Part shown: positions 1 to 9,050 of the stretch, in pieces
Numbering within the stretch: the first letter of the stretch is position 1
How the letters are laid out: every line of letters begins with the position of its first letter
From: a virus
IMG/VR virus record: IMGVR_UViG_3300042861_002114
Coordinates: 1 to 63,405 of that record
Reading direction: 5' to 3' (one strand)
DNA length: 63,405 bases
Notes under the pieces: generated by a model
Databases searched by the model: none
Seen by the model: the letters and a program-made list of their open reading frames with translations, nothing else
Told to the model about the DNA's origin: nothing
Position numbers and translations under genes: made by a program

Positions 1-2
1 GG

Positions 3-695
3 ATAAACCCAACAAAATCAAGCGATTTCCATAAAACTGTGTTTGGCGTTGGTATAGGAAATGTAACATGTCCTAGAGGGCCTAAAGATATAGGACGATA
101 CCCTGCTAACCTAATCCTTTCCTGCGGTGCTAATTGCAAAGGCGAGAATCATAGCCCTGATTGTCCGGTGACGGTTGTTGGGGAACAGAGTGGGATTTGT
201 ACGAGTGGAGAGAAACCGTCAATCGACAAGGTAACAAGAGGCACTTGTTACGGGAAACGCCAAAAAGGAAATATAAACCATTTTTCAAAAAGCATAGGCA
301 CGGCGGCAAGATTCTTCAAACAACTCCCCTTTGACCCCGAAACCATCCCTAGCGTCTATTACCAAGCCAAGGCATCCCCTAGTGATAGGTCAAACAGTGG
401 AGAGATTAAAAACACTCACCCAACGGTCAAGAGTCGTCACCTGATGAAATATTTAATAACTTTAATCACCCCTGAGAATGGAATAGTCTTAGATCCTTTT
501 TGTGGTAGTGGCACAACGGCTTTAGCTTGCAAAGAATTAGGACGTAATTATATCTGCATTGAAAAGGAAAAGGAGTATTTTGATATTGCTTGTGACAGAA
601 TTAACCAACCTAGGGAATACTCAGAATTAGAGATAGAAATTAAAGAATTAAATAAACCCGAATTTAAACAATTGAGTTTATTAGACTTAATTTGA
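3..695 (+). CDS. DNA adenine/cytosine-N4 methyltransferase, 3' part (5' end cut by window)
   Basis: The reading frame is open to the left window edge, so the gene starts upstream; the GTG at 39 is not a convincing start. Visible are the block GRYPANLILSC, a zinc-ribbon-like cysteine cluster, YQAKASPSDR, the HPTVK motif and the SAM-binding DPFCGSGTT motif, in the order typical of beta-class site-specific DNA methyltransferases (target-recognition part before motif I). The catalytic DPPY motif must lie outside the window. The last ~67 residues, ending QLSLLDLI, are almost the same as in the methyltransferase at 45883, so the two genes are paralogs or have exchanged 3' ends. Probable role: self-modification of phage DNA against host restriction. 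Confidence 0.85.
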   Translation: MNPTKSSDFHKTVFGVGIGNVTCPRGPKDIGRYPANLILSCGANCKGENHSPDCPVTVVGEQSGICTSGEKPSIDKVTRGTCYGKRQKGNINHFSKSIGTAARFFKQLPFDPETIPSVYYQAKASPSDRSNSGEIKNTHPTVKSRHLMKYLITLITPENGIVLDPFCGSGTTALACKELGRNYICIEKEKEYFDIACDRINQPREYSELEIEIKELNKPEFKQLSLLDLI

Positions 696-740
696 ATTGC
701 CCCAAAACTATTAAACATCCTTGCCCTAGTTAAACCAAAC

Positions 741-779
741 ATCAAAAAGGGTAGAGGTTAAATCTCTACCCTTTTTGAT
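741..779. terminator. Bidirectional Rho-independent terminator
   Basis: A perfect 16-bp inverted repeat (741-756 / 764-779) with a 7-nt loop, ending in T-rich sequence on both strands. It lies between the converging methyltransferase and tape measure genes and would stop transcription from both sides. Confidence 0.85.
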
Positions 780-920
780 TGGCGATAATTGATTATTTCC
801 TGCACAGCAAGCCGCAAGCTGTAAAAGTAAGTTCATTATCAGATTCTATACCCCCGAAAAGTTGTGAGTTCATCCGGCTTTCAGATCGCATTCCCTACAC
901 TTCCCAGTAAGATAGCTCCA

Positions 921-3900
921 CTAATTACGGGAGAGGTTAACCATTTGCTGAATAACATTTTCTAACCTCGGCTCCACTTGTTTCTTAATTGATTCCCCCA
1001 CTTTTTGATCGCCGTTTACGGTAATTGGGATATTTATTGTTGGAGAGATTGTCGTCTGCCCTTTCTCTGTGGCTTGTTGCAACGCCCGTAAGAAGTCTGG
1101 GGGGATACTAGGGGATAAAACGGGAGACAATGCGGATGGGAGTTTTAGAGGATCTGTTAATTGAGGAGAAGGTACTGATCCCCCTCCAAGTCCGCCAGTG
1201 AGTTTGTAGATTTCAGAAGATGCGCTACCTGTTGCACCAGAGAACTCCCCATCCCCTCTTATGCTCCGCATTGTTCCCTCTGCGGACATCCCTCCTGGCA
1301 ATCTTCTGCTCCCTTTTAATCCACTTTCTCTGAGGGCTTGCTCTCCCGTCGCTGCGGCTCGACCCGTTAGATCGCTTACACTGTCCACTCCAAACCTATC
1401 AAGCACACTGGCTTTAATATCTGCAAAACGCTGCCGTTTTAATGATCTGTTACTGGTGTTGTTGGCCAAGTCTACCTGTGCCGAGCGAATAGCCCCTTGA
1501 CTACGGAATTCCAACGCTTCTCTCTGGAGTTTGAAAACTTTTGACTGGTTAATGTCTTGTCTCCGTAATAAATCCAAGTTTTGCTCTTGGTAGCCAACGT
1601 TCTCTCCTGCTATATCTGCCGCTGTTTGCAGGTCGTCTAACTCTTCTGGGGTTGTTCTAGGATCTTTCTTGGCTGATTTAAGAGCATTATCAGCTTTTCT
1701 TTTTTCAACTTTCGCATCATTCAACGCCCTTCTAGCAGCTAGTTTGTCCCGTTCTATTTCAATACCTTTCATTAATTGTTGGGATATCAGGCTTTGTTTA
1801 TCAAATTCAGCTTGCTGGATTGCTGATTTTAATTTAATAGCCGAGATTAATTCAGCGAGTTGTTTTTTCTTCCGTTCAGAGCGTTCTCCTTGGACTAAAG
1901 CATCTAATTCCCCTGAGTAAAAGCTACTAGCCGCGTCAAACACCCCTTTTTGTGCGTCCTGTAATTCCGAACGCATTTGAAGGGCTTTATTGAGAATATC
2001 GAATTTCCGACTCTGATTATCTAGTTCGTTATTCTGGCGTTTAATAGTGTTCTCATAGGCCTGTGCTTCCTTGTTTAATCCTACTTCGTATTTCCTTACG
2101 ATTGCATCAATCAACTGCCCCTGAGCCTCAACCAACTGCAACTGGAGCTTGATTTTCTCGCCAGCATCCGTCTCTAAACTAATTTTGGTTTGTAATGTTC
2201 TAATGGCTTGCTGTGCTATTGTTAGATCATATTCTTCCCCAAAAATCTTCCCTTGGTTTAGCAGGGTTTTTAAGGCAATTATTTCCTTAGTATTCTTAAT
2301 TTCGGTTTCGGCAATCTCTAATGCTGCCCAGGCTTCTCGTTCTTCCCTGGTAGCTTCCTCTAGGGACAGCCTTAACTTGGCTTGTTTATTGACATCTTTT
2401 TCTCGGCTAAGTTGAAATTGCAACTCCTGAACTTTATCGGTAGCACTTGAAGCCCTTTCTAGCTCCCTGAGTGCGTTACCACTACTAATCTGCTTTTCTA
2501 TGCTTAATAATTGAGCATCATTCTCTTTGGCGATGTTCCCTAAAACGGTTTGAGTGTGAGCATCCCAGGCTTCCTTCTCGGTTTTCAACATCCCCAGGGA
2601 TTGTTGGAGTTGTTCTTGTCTTAGCTTTCTGATTTCAGTTTGTCTATTAGCCTCTAGTCGTGGGTCTGAGAGTGCGGGTTGAGCTTTTATTGCCTCTAGT
2701 TTTTTAAATGTGTTATTGTATTCAGACTCAAGAGTTTTGAGGTTGTTTTTAATATTTTCCTCGTCAATTAAGTTCCGATCACCTCCAAATTCATTAAACG
2801 ACTTCTGAACTTCATTTTGTCTAATTAGTTCAGCTTCTTTAACTAAATCAACAGTTTTTTTAAGTTGTTTTTCTAGTGTAGAAAGTTCTTGGTCGTAGCC
2901 ATCCTTGATTGTTTTTTGACGCTGAACTTGGAGTTTTCCGATTTCGGCGTTGACAGCTTCTCGACCTTCTTTGTCAGTATCCGCTAACTTCTTTAATTTG
3001 TTCTGTTGTTGCCTGATTTGTTCATCTAACCCCTTGATTTGTAATTGTGATTTTTGGCTATTGTAGTTTTCCTCTGTGGATAGTCCTTGAGCAAGATATC
3101 CCTCGATGATTGACTGTTGCTCCTGAAAGTTTTTAACCAGTTCCTCGTTTCGTTTAGATCGTTCCTCTGCAATGGCTTTAGTGATATCCGATTCTATTTT
3201 CTTAATTTCTTCCCCTGCTTTTCGGACTGCTTCAAGATTTCCAAAGGATTGTTGTTCAGACTGAATCCGTTGTTGTGCTGCCTTGCGTTCCTCTAATTCC
3301 TTAATTGTTAGTTCGGTGGTTAATCTCTCTGATTCTCTAGTTCCTATCTCCCCATTCTTTTGTTGAGACTCTATTTCGGCTTTTTGTTTTGCGATAGTAT
3401 CGGATCGCTTTTTGCTTTCCTGCTCAATGACTTTAGTAATTGTTTCCTGTGCTTTGCGTTGAACCTCTTGATCTAACCTTGTATCATGGGCTAATTGACG
3501 GAGTTTGCTAGTAACATCCCTATCAATCGTTTGCCCCATTTCTAATAGAGCCATGTTAAACTCAATAACCTCGGACGCTTTTTTCTTGAACACATCCTGA
3601 TCTCCAGATGGTTTTAGAATTGCATCCATAGCTTCATTTGCTTTTTTCTTTAACTGTTCTAACGCTGTTCCTAATACCATTAAATCTTTTGGGGCAATAA
3701 CCACGTTAGAGGAGGCTTGGGCTAATGCCGTTTTTAACTTTTCTAACTCGCCTATTTGAGATTGAATATTAGACTTGTTAGCATCCCCTTTGACCGTTCT
3801 TTCTTGTTCTTTTAGTGCAGCTATCTGATCCTCGATAAGTCCAATTCTTAGCCGTGCCTGTGTTTGCAATTGCCGATTTTTCCTGTATTCTCCATCCGTT

Positions 3901-5966
3901 AATCTAATACCTAATTTATCAGCTTCTTGTTGCTTTTTCTGAGCCACAGACAGTTTCTCAAGGGATTCAATAGCCAAATCCCCATATTCCTCTGTTCGGG
4001 TTGCTAGTTCGGTTGTTGCCTTCGTAGAATCGTTTAAGGATTGACTATAAAGAACGAGTCCAACCCCTCCCAAAACCGCAGCCACAGCCAATAAAGGTGC
4101 TAATAGTGCTGCGGTTGATAGTACCAATCCTTTTATTGCAACACCCAATCCTCCGACCGTCAAAGTCCCAGCAGCCGCAGCCGATGACAATCCCAACAAT
4201 GAACTCGCGGCACTCCCAGCACTTGCAGCCATCCCAGCCAAACCAAGGGAACTTAATACCCCCGACAAAACAAAAAATGCCGTGGTGGCACTACTTACAA
4301 CACCAGCCAATTGAATTTTAATGAAGGACAATATCGCAGGGATTAATTGGGCGCGGAAGGCGATCGCTAAACCAGTAACAACAACTGTTGAGGTAATTAA
4401 AGCGGACTGCCACGATCCAACCAGAATGTTGATAACCTCACCCAAACCCCCGGCAACCCCTCCGAGAACCTCCATCAAGGCTTTATTCTGAAGAATAAAT
4501 GTGTCAATTGCCTTAAACGCAGCAAAGGCGACAACCGCAACCCCGACACTCTTGAGGACATTCCCTAGTGCGGCGGCTGCAGCCGTGATTAGGGTCACAG
4601 ATCCGGGTATCAGTTGGAGATTGGCGAATAATCGCGCCACTCCTGTTGCACTAAAAACAGAAGCTCCCCCTAAACTTGTGAATGCTGCTGCCAATCCCCA
4701 CGCGTTCCTTGCTAATAACAGCAGTAGTTGCCCCACGCCCGGAAGGAGAATATTCCCCAAAACCCCGAAAGCGGAGGTAAGTAACTTGACCCCAAAAACG
4801 AGAGATTTAACCTGTAGAGCAACTACTAAAAACCCACTAGCTAGAGGTGCTATAGCCCCTGACAAAGCCGAAAATAGATTCAGTGCTGGACGCAACACCG
4901 CCATTGTGAATCCCAGCCCTTGATTCAGTGCCTCCAATGCGTTCGCCAGAGAGGTAAACAAAAATAGGGGGACATCTTTAAAAACCGTCACTACATCCCC
5001 CAAGACGGTTTTAAAAATAGATTGAAAAGCTAGACCCGCGCGAAGGATCTGATCTGTAACCTTCCCTGATTCGCCCACCAACATCTCAAGGTTCGTTTGT
5101 AAAAACTTATAGACTTCGTTTAGGGATTGAGTCAAAGGTGCTAATAGTTTTTCCCCCGATCTTTGTCCTATTAATTCAAACATCTCTTGAATGTTTGACG
5201 TTACCCCAGAAAAACTCTGTGCGGCTAATTTATTTCCAGCCCTAAACGCAGACAATCGTGTGGTTAATTCCTGAACTAAAGTCCCTTGAGCCTTCCACTT
5301 GGCAACCATCGTGTTAGTTATTCCTAACGATTTAGCCAAGATAGAATTCATGTCAATTGTTCCTAGGAAAATTGATTGAATCTCTTGTCTACTTTGATAT
5401 AAAGGAACCTGTAATGTCCCCAAAGCGGCTGCAAAGTCAATGGTTAGACTCCGGGCATCGCTTAGGGTAGCCCCGATAGGTGTAGCTCCTTGTGCGACCT
5501 GTTGAAATATTGGGATTAATTGCTTTGACGTGACCCCAACTAGATCAATAGAATCAATCCTTAACTGTCTAATCTGATCATTTATAGGTTGATTGAGAGC
5601 TAAGATAGCCTGGGTGGGATCTTTAATCTCAAACCCATTACTAATAATTTTTGAAGTTGCTGCCATCGTTGATGCGACCGATAGCAACTGCCCTTGTAGT
5701 TCGACAGTTTGTCCAATCAACAAATTAAACGGGCCGTTAGAAACCAACCCTCGAAGCGTTGACATCCCCTGCCCAAAGAATCCAATAACTGAGGTCGTCT
5801 GAACAATTGAGCTTGTCACTCCCCCAAAAGATTCACGGAATAAATCAAAAACCTGCAAAGGCTGACGTAGACCGAGGAGGCTTTCCCCTAGATCCCTGAT
5901 TACATCGACAGCCTGGCTGGCGTTTGCTGTAATCGTAATGGTAGTCCCGCCAAATCCTGCCACCAT
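921..5966 (-). CDS. Tail tape measure protein
   Basis: A 1681-residue protein, by far the longest in the window. The N-terminal ~350 residues resemble tape-measure starts (ASQAVDVIRDLGESLLGL). Residues ~370-660 hold several hydrophobic, Ala/Gly-rich segments that could insert in a membrane during DNA entry. Residues ~700-1480 are nearly continuous charged coiled coil (repeated EIxxQQK/ELEK blocks), and a Pro/Gly-rich C-terminal tail follows. Length, architecture and the chaperone-like gene immediately upstream identify it as the ruler for tail length and template for tube assembly; no lytic transglycosylase domain was recognised. The ATG at 5966 follows a GGGGGA-type ribosome site. The large ORFs on the opposite strand are shadows. 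Confidence 0.9.
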   Translation of the reverse strand: MVAGFGGTTITITANASQAVDVIRDLGESLLGLRQPLQVFDLFRESFGGVTSSIVQTTSVIGFFGQGMSTLRGLVSNGPFNLLIGQTVELQGQLLSVASTMAATSKIISNGFEIKDPTQAILALNQPINDQIRQLRIDSIDLVGVTSKQLIPIFQQVAQGATPIGATLSDARSLTIDFAAALGTLQVPLYQSRQEIQSIFLGTIDMNSILAKSLGITNTMVAKWKAQGTLVQELTTRLSAFRAGNKLAAQSFSGVTSNIQEMFELIGQRSGEKLLAPLTQSLNEVYKFLQTNLEMLVGESGKVTDQILRAGLAFQSIFKTVLGDVVTVFKDVPLFLFTSLANALEALNQGLGFTMAVLRPALNLFSALSGAIAPLASGFLVVALQVKSLVFGVKLLTSAFGVLGNILLPGVGQLLLLLARNAWGLAAAFTSLGGASVFSATGVARLFANLQLIPGSVTLITAAAAALGNVLKSVGVAVVAFAAFKAIDTFILQNKALMEVLGGVAGGLGEVINILVGSWQSALITSTVVVTGLAIAFRAQLIPAILSFIKIQLAGVVSSATTAFFVLSGVLSSLGLAGMAASAGSAASSLLGLSSAAAAGTLTVGGLGVAIKGLVLSTAALLAPLLAVAAVLGGVGLVLYSQSLNDSTKATTELATRTEEYGDLAIESLEKLSVAQKKQQEADKLGIRLTDGEYRKNRQLQTQARLRIGLIEDQIAALKEQERTVKGDANKSNIQSQIGELEKLKTALAQASSNVVIAPKDLMVLGTALEQLKKKANEAMDAILKPSGDQDVFKKKASEVIEFNMALLEMGQTIDRDVTSKLRQLAHDTRLDQEVQRKAQETITKVIEQESKKRSDTIAKQKAEIESQQKNGEIGTRESERLTTELTIKELEERKAAQQRIQSEQQSFGNLEAVRKAGEEIKKIESDITKAIAEERSKRNEELVKNFQEQQSIIEGYLAQGLSTEENYNSQKSQLQIKGLDEQIRQQQNKLKKLADTDKEGREAVNAEIGKLQVQRQKTIKDGYDQELSTLEKQLKKTVDLVKEAELIRQNEVQKSFNEFGGDRNLIDEENIKNNLKTLESEYNNTFKKLEAIKAQPALSDPRLEANRQTEIRKLRQEQLQQSLGMLKTEKEAWDAHTQTVLGNIAKENDAQLLSIEKQISSGNALRELERASSATDKVQELQFQLSREKDVNKQAKLRLSLEEATREEREAWAALEIAETEIKNTKEIIALKTLLNQGKIFGEEYDLTIAQQAIRTLQTKISLETDAGEKIKLQLQLVEAQGQLIDAIVRKYEVGLNKEAQAYENTIKRQNNELDNQSRKFDILNKALQMRSELQDAQKGVFDAASSFYSGELDALVQGERSERKKKQLAELISAIKLKSAIQQAEFDKQSLISQQLMKGIEIERDKLAARRALNDAKVEKRKADNALKSAKKDPRTTPEELDDLQTAADIAGENVGYQEQNLDLLRRQDINQSKVFKLQREALEFRSQGAIRSAQVDLANNTSNRSLKRQRFADIKASVLDRFGVDSVSDLTGRAAATGEQALRESGLKGSRRLPGGMSAEGTMRSIRGDGEFSGATGSASSEIYKLTGGLGGGSVPSPQLTDPLKLPSALSPVLSPSIPPDFLRALQQATEKGQTTISPTINIPITVNGDQKVGESIKKQVEPRLENVIQQMVNLSRN

Positions 5967-6060
5967 CTAAAAATCCCCCTTTTCCTTGCTATGATTAAGA
6001 GGCAGTTTTAATTAAATACTACGCATTGGTTTAATTGCATTGGTTTAATTGAATTGTAAC

Positions 6061-6092
6061 AATAAAACCCCAAGAATACCTGGGGCTTTATT
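6061..6092 (-). terminator. Rho-independent terminator upstream of the tape measure gene
   Basis: On the minus strand GCCCCA, an 8-nt loop, TGGGGT and then TTTATT form a hairpin with a U-rich tail. It lies between the chaperone-like gene and the tape measure gene, which implies partial termination and/or a separate promoter in 5967-6060, where TTGGTTTAATT-type sequence is repeated. Confidence 0.6.
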
Positions 6093-6115
6093 GTTCTCCC
6101 TACTTGTTAGGGAAA

Positions 6116-6640
6116 TTAATTGATTGGAAACGAAGACATCTCAGCGTTTAATTGCTCTATCTGCTGTTTGATTTCCCGAAACCGTGATTCATTCAAGGAC
6201 GAGGCGTTGTGGACATTCCCCTTAACAGACACTTGAATCCCCCCTAATAGTAAAGCAATCTTCTGATCTCCAAATTGTTTCCCAATCTGGTCTGCGGCTT
6301 GTTTCAATAGGGCAATCTTTTCTAGGATTTCAGTGGAGGATCTTTCTTCTGAAGGGAGAGCTTCAACTGCGGCAATCCGTTTGTCGATAACCGCCACTAC
6401 TAACTTTGCCACAAAATCGACAATTTGATAGGTGTCAATCAATGGGTAAATATATCCCTCTGAGGAGTAGAAGAAATGTTCGGGGATTGAGGGACAGACA
6501 GCTTTTAAGGTGTTGCTAATTTTATTAAGCGACTCCGCGCTAGTGAATCCATCTTTTGTGCCTTCTATAGCCCAATTCAACATAAAATCCACAGGTTTTT
6601 CCAGGGGATACTCAACACCGTCCAATACAATAGAAGCCAT
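6116..6640 (-). CDS. Putative tail assembly chaperone
   Basis: 174 residues, mostly helical, beginning ASIVLDGVEYPLEKP, with an acidic and glutamine-rich C-terminal helix. Its size, composition and place directly upstream of the tape measure gene fit the gpG/gpGT class of tail assembly chaperones, which coat the tape measure during assembly. I saw no clear programmed -1 frameshift extension, so only one chaperone form is predicted. Assignment rests mainly on synteny; no diagnostic motif was found. Confidence 0.5.
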   Translation of the reverse strand: MASIVLDGVEYPLEKPVDFMLNWAIEGTKDGFTSAESLNKISNTLKAVCPSIPEHFFYSSEGYIYPLIDTYQIVDFVAKLVVAVIDKRIAAVEALPSEERSSTEILEKIALLKQAADQIGKQFGDQKIALLLGGIQVSVKGNVHNASSLNESRFREIKQQIEQLNAEMSSFPIN

Positions 6641-6763
6641 ACATTTTAATCCTATAATTTCTTAACTATTCTATCAAAAAATTGGTATTATTGGAAAATT
6701 CAAACAATTCACCAGAAAGGATGTGAAATTAGTGGGCTGTTTATTCTGATTGACCTATTAATT

Positions 6764-8311
6764 TCAGTTCCCTTGCCTAACTACAGAATAGATAAAATCA
6801 AACATCTCTGGATCGTTCTTAGCTAGGTAAATGGGGTTTCTGTGCATTAATTCTAATCCCATAGACAAAACCTCTGTACTTGTCGCATTACTCCCGTACA
6901 CTTTCCCCATGTAAGGATGTATCCATTTATCAACCTTAGTAACTTCGTAATCTTCGTAATTAAGTTGTGGATGTGCATCTTTTAATTTTACTATCTCCTC
7001 TCCGGCAGTTCTTCTATTATAAAAATTAAGCACCTCTTTGTGTATTAAAGGGGAACGATCCTCTATCCAATGCCCAGCTTCATGTATTAATGTTGCTTTC
7101 TCCGTGGTTCCCATGTCGATAGTCCCCGTTTGCCAGCAACAGCTTCTTTGTCCTTGTTTTATTTCACGAATAGACAATGTACTGGTTAACCCTGGAATTT
7201 CAATCATTCGAGAAAGTTCTTCTATCCCATCCTGATATTCTTTTTTTCTCTTTTTATCTAAAACTGTATTGTTAGTATTGATTTTTGTGGGATTATCCAC
7301 ATAGATTAATTTTCTGGCTTCTTGAAGAATTGCCTTAATTCTTTCGTTCGTCTTGGCTCCAGTGTAGTATTCAATGTTTTCATTTGTTAAAAATTGAGCT
7401 ATAACCTTTTTAGGTAAAAATCGGGGTACGGGAGGGGAATTGTTTAAGTCTTCCTGTAATTTTAATAACTGCGCTCTTTTCCCTTGTGCTTCGATCATCA
7501 ATGCGTCTCGTCTTCCCTTCCGTTGTTCCAATAAAATATCTAATTCTGCATCTTTAGCCTCTTTCTCCTTTCTTTCTTTCTCCCATTTCGCTCTAATCTG
7601 ATCTGCTTTTATTCTAAGCTGTTCTGATATTGTTCTGAACTTCTCATCTACCTCATTAGCTTTTTTGAGACGTTCTTGTTCCTCTAGCATTACCTGTTTT
7701 TGTTTCTCTAGCTGTTTTTGTTTCTCTAGCTCTTTTTGACGATCATTGTATGGTTTAAGTAGTCGAGAGACTTCTCGGACTTTTTCTACAAGAAGAGCCT
7801 CTTCTTCTCTTTGTGTACTTGGATTTATTTCTAATAATTTGTCTGTATAATATCTTCTTAACTTAAATAGCTTGTCAATCCGTTCTTCCGAAAAACTATC
7901 GTCAGCATTGGCTCTGCAACTTTTCTTGATATTGATACAAATACTTCCACAATTATAGGAAGTTGGCTTTACACACTGGGCTTTCTCCCTTTTCGCTCCC
8001 CCTGCATCAATTCGGTAAGAATAACCTGCTGAGAAGTCTTCCCAATTCTTTAAATCAACACCCCGACTATCAATTCTAGGGGTGAATGGCTTATAAGTAA
8101 CAGACCGCTTGTTAATCTCAAAGGAAAACACACGAGATCTGGTTAAGTCCTTAAACCGCCCTGTTATCTTTTCATTTTCCAGGGTTCCAGGATCGAAATC
8201 TAGCACAATGACCGGAGCATTATAGGCAAAAGGCATTGACAAGATTTGACCTATTGCCAATCTCATTTGAGCTTCGGAAGGTGCCATGTTAGTGGCAAAA
8301 GATTGAACCAT
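6764..8311 (-). CDS. Polymorphic virion effector with zinc metallopeptidase module
   Basis: A 515-residue member of the seven-protein effector family. Residues ~10-110 are the shared N-terminal domain (core MPFAYNAPVIVLDF), followed by the C-x7-C-x3-C-x6-C motif at C113, C121, C125 and C132. Residues ~170-285 form a charged coiled coil. The C-terminal module carries HEAGH (410-414), the zincin HExxH zinc/catalytic motif, with E480 in STEVLSMG as a plausible third zinc ligand. R-x-D-S/A sites lie at 79-82 and 100-103. Cleavage of a host protein is inferred; the substrate is unknown. It lies between head-connector and tail-chaperone genes in the late operon, so it should be made with virion parts. 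A broken sister copy lies at 8621-8770. Confidence 0.75.
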   Translation of the reverse strand: MVQSFATNMAPSEAQMRLAIGQILSMPFAYNAPVIVLDFDPGTLENEKITGRFKDLTRSRVFSFEINKRSVTYKPFTPRIDSRGVDLKNWEDFSAGYSYRIDAGGAKREKAQCVKPTSYNCGSICINIKKSCRANADDSFSEERIDKLFKLRRYYTDKLLEINPSTQREEEALLVEKVREVSRLLKPYNDRQKELEKQKQLEKQKQVMLEEQERLKKANEVDEKFRTISEQLRIKADQIRAKWEKERKEKEAKDAELDILLEQRKGRRDALMIEAQGKRAQLLKLQEDLNNSPPVPRFLPKKVIAQFLTNENIEYYTGAKTNERIKAILQEARKLIYVDNPTKINTNNTVLDKKRKKEYQDGIEELSRMIEIPGLTSTLSIREIKQGQRSCCWQTGTIDMGTTEKATLIHEAGHWIEDRSPLIHKEVLNFYNRRTAGEEIVKLKDAHPQLNYEDYEVTKVDKWIHPYMGKVYGSNATSTEVLSMGLELMHRNPIYLAKNDPEMFDFIYSVVRQGN

Positions 8312-8319
8312 GATTTTAC

Positions 8320-8619
8320 TTAATAAACAATTTCAGACTCATCAACCACTTTCCCGTTAATTACCAAAGGAGGAGGAGCAATAGGTTGATCCATCACTGT
8401 CCCGTCAAAAGTCTTCGCCAGTTCTGTTGCAATCAACCAATCGGGGTCGGGAGTTGCAGGGGAATTAAGCCAGAAGAAAGGCGAGTCAGGGTCTATGGCT
8501 GCCAATTTCTCCATTGCTAAAACATTGTTCAGGATAGAGGCATAATGGGGCGTTGAGGATGTCCAAACTCCATTCTCAATAACTGCCACTACACCGTTGA
8601 TTTTGACGCGATAAGCCAT
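8320..8619 (-). CDS. Small accessory protein linked to the metallopeptidase effector
   Basis: 99 residues, beginning MAYRVKINGVVAVIENG; no known family recognised. The ATG at 8619 is 1 nt after the stop of the broken peptidase copy, whose tail supplies the AGAGG ribosome site. The stop is 8 nt before the intact peptidase effector start. In the ancestral order this gene therefore stood between two peptidase effectors. It may be a head or tail accessory (a WxxSxPHYASILN segment looks like a small structural protein) or a cognate partner of the effector; the sequence does not decide. Confidence 0.6.
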   Translation of the reverse strand: MAYRVKINGVVAVIENGVWTSSTPHYASILNNVLAMEKLAAIDPDSPFFWLNSPATPDPDWLIATELAKTFDGTVMDQPIAPPPLVINGKVVDESEIVY

Positions 8620-8620
8620 G

Positions 8621-8770
8621 TTAACCTCTTCTAACTACAGAATAAATAAAATCAAACATTTCAGGGTCATTTTTAGCAAGTGCAGATGGATTCCTATACA
8701 TTAATTCTAACCCCATTGAGAGGATTTCAGTGGAACCGTTGTCAGCAGAATCTTTGCCCATATAAGGCAC
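8621..8770 (-). pseudogene. 3' remnant of a second metallopeptidase effector
   Basis: Translates to 49 residues (PYMGKDSADN...STEILSMG...FDFIYSVVRRG, stop at 8621-8623) that match the last ~50 residues of the effector at 6764 (PYMGKVYGSN...STEVLSMG...FDFIYSVVRQGN), including the putative third zinc-ligand glutamate. HExxH and everything upstream are missing. At its 5' end it joins, out of frame, a short MKRPQC fragment (ATG at 8786) that resembles the conserved cysteine motif. Confidence 0.8.
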
Positions 8771-8815
8771 ACTGGGGCCTCTTCATTTTAAGATTTCACC
8801 ACCGTTCTAATTGGT

Positions 8816-9007
8816 TTACTTTGTCTTGATTTTTCTTTGAGGTACTCCAGATGTTTTATCGTTAGACTTGCCTTCTGCGTTTAACTTGCTTTTCAATGTT
8901 TTGAGTTTGCGAGATGGGGCAGCAGATATCCCGTATTCAAGTTCAAGATTATCAATTTCATCCATATCTATTAGGATTTCATCGTCTGTTTGAGGCTTGT
9001 TATTCAT
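8816..9007 (-). CDS. Small acidic/basic protein of the effector region
   Basis: 63 residues with an acidic N-terminal half (DEILIDMDEIDNLE) and a lysine-rich C-terminus ending RKIKTK. No family recognised. Its first five residues (MNNKP) and 46 nt of upstream DNA are identical to those of the effector at 9051, so its start was copied from, or to, that gene. A relic of its C-terminus (RRKINTKK) is visible at 13704-13740, which suggests that it once travelled as a unit with the effectors. It may be a loading or chaperone-like partner, or a fragment. Confidence 0.45.
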   Translation of the reverse strand: MNNKPQTDDEILIDMDEIDNLELEYGISAAPSRKLKTLKSKLNAEGKSNDKTSGVPQRKIKTK

Positions 9008-9042
9008 GTTCTTATCCTTAAATAGTGCCTATATTTTATCTT
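8997..9042. repeat. 46-bp direct repeat, copy 1 (effector 5' leader)
   Basis: Identical over 46 nt to 10435-10480. It covers the ribosome site (AAGGATAAGAAC before ATG), the start codon, the first codons and the upstream spacer of the 63-residue gene, and is the scar of a recombination or duplication between neighbouring cassettes. Confidence 0.9.
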
Positions 9043-9050
9043 ATTATATT

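Noticed and set aside
1261-5802. Several plus-strand ORFs of 60-140 codons antisense to the tape measure gene
   Set aside because: They follow the codon pattern of the long minus-strand gene, lack ribosome sites and have low-complexity translations.
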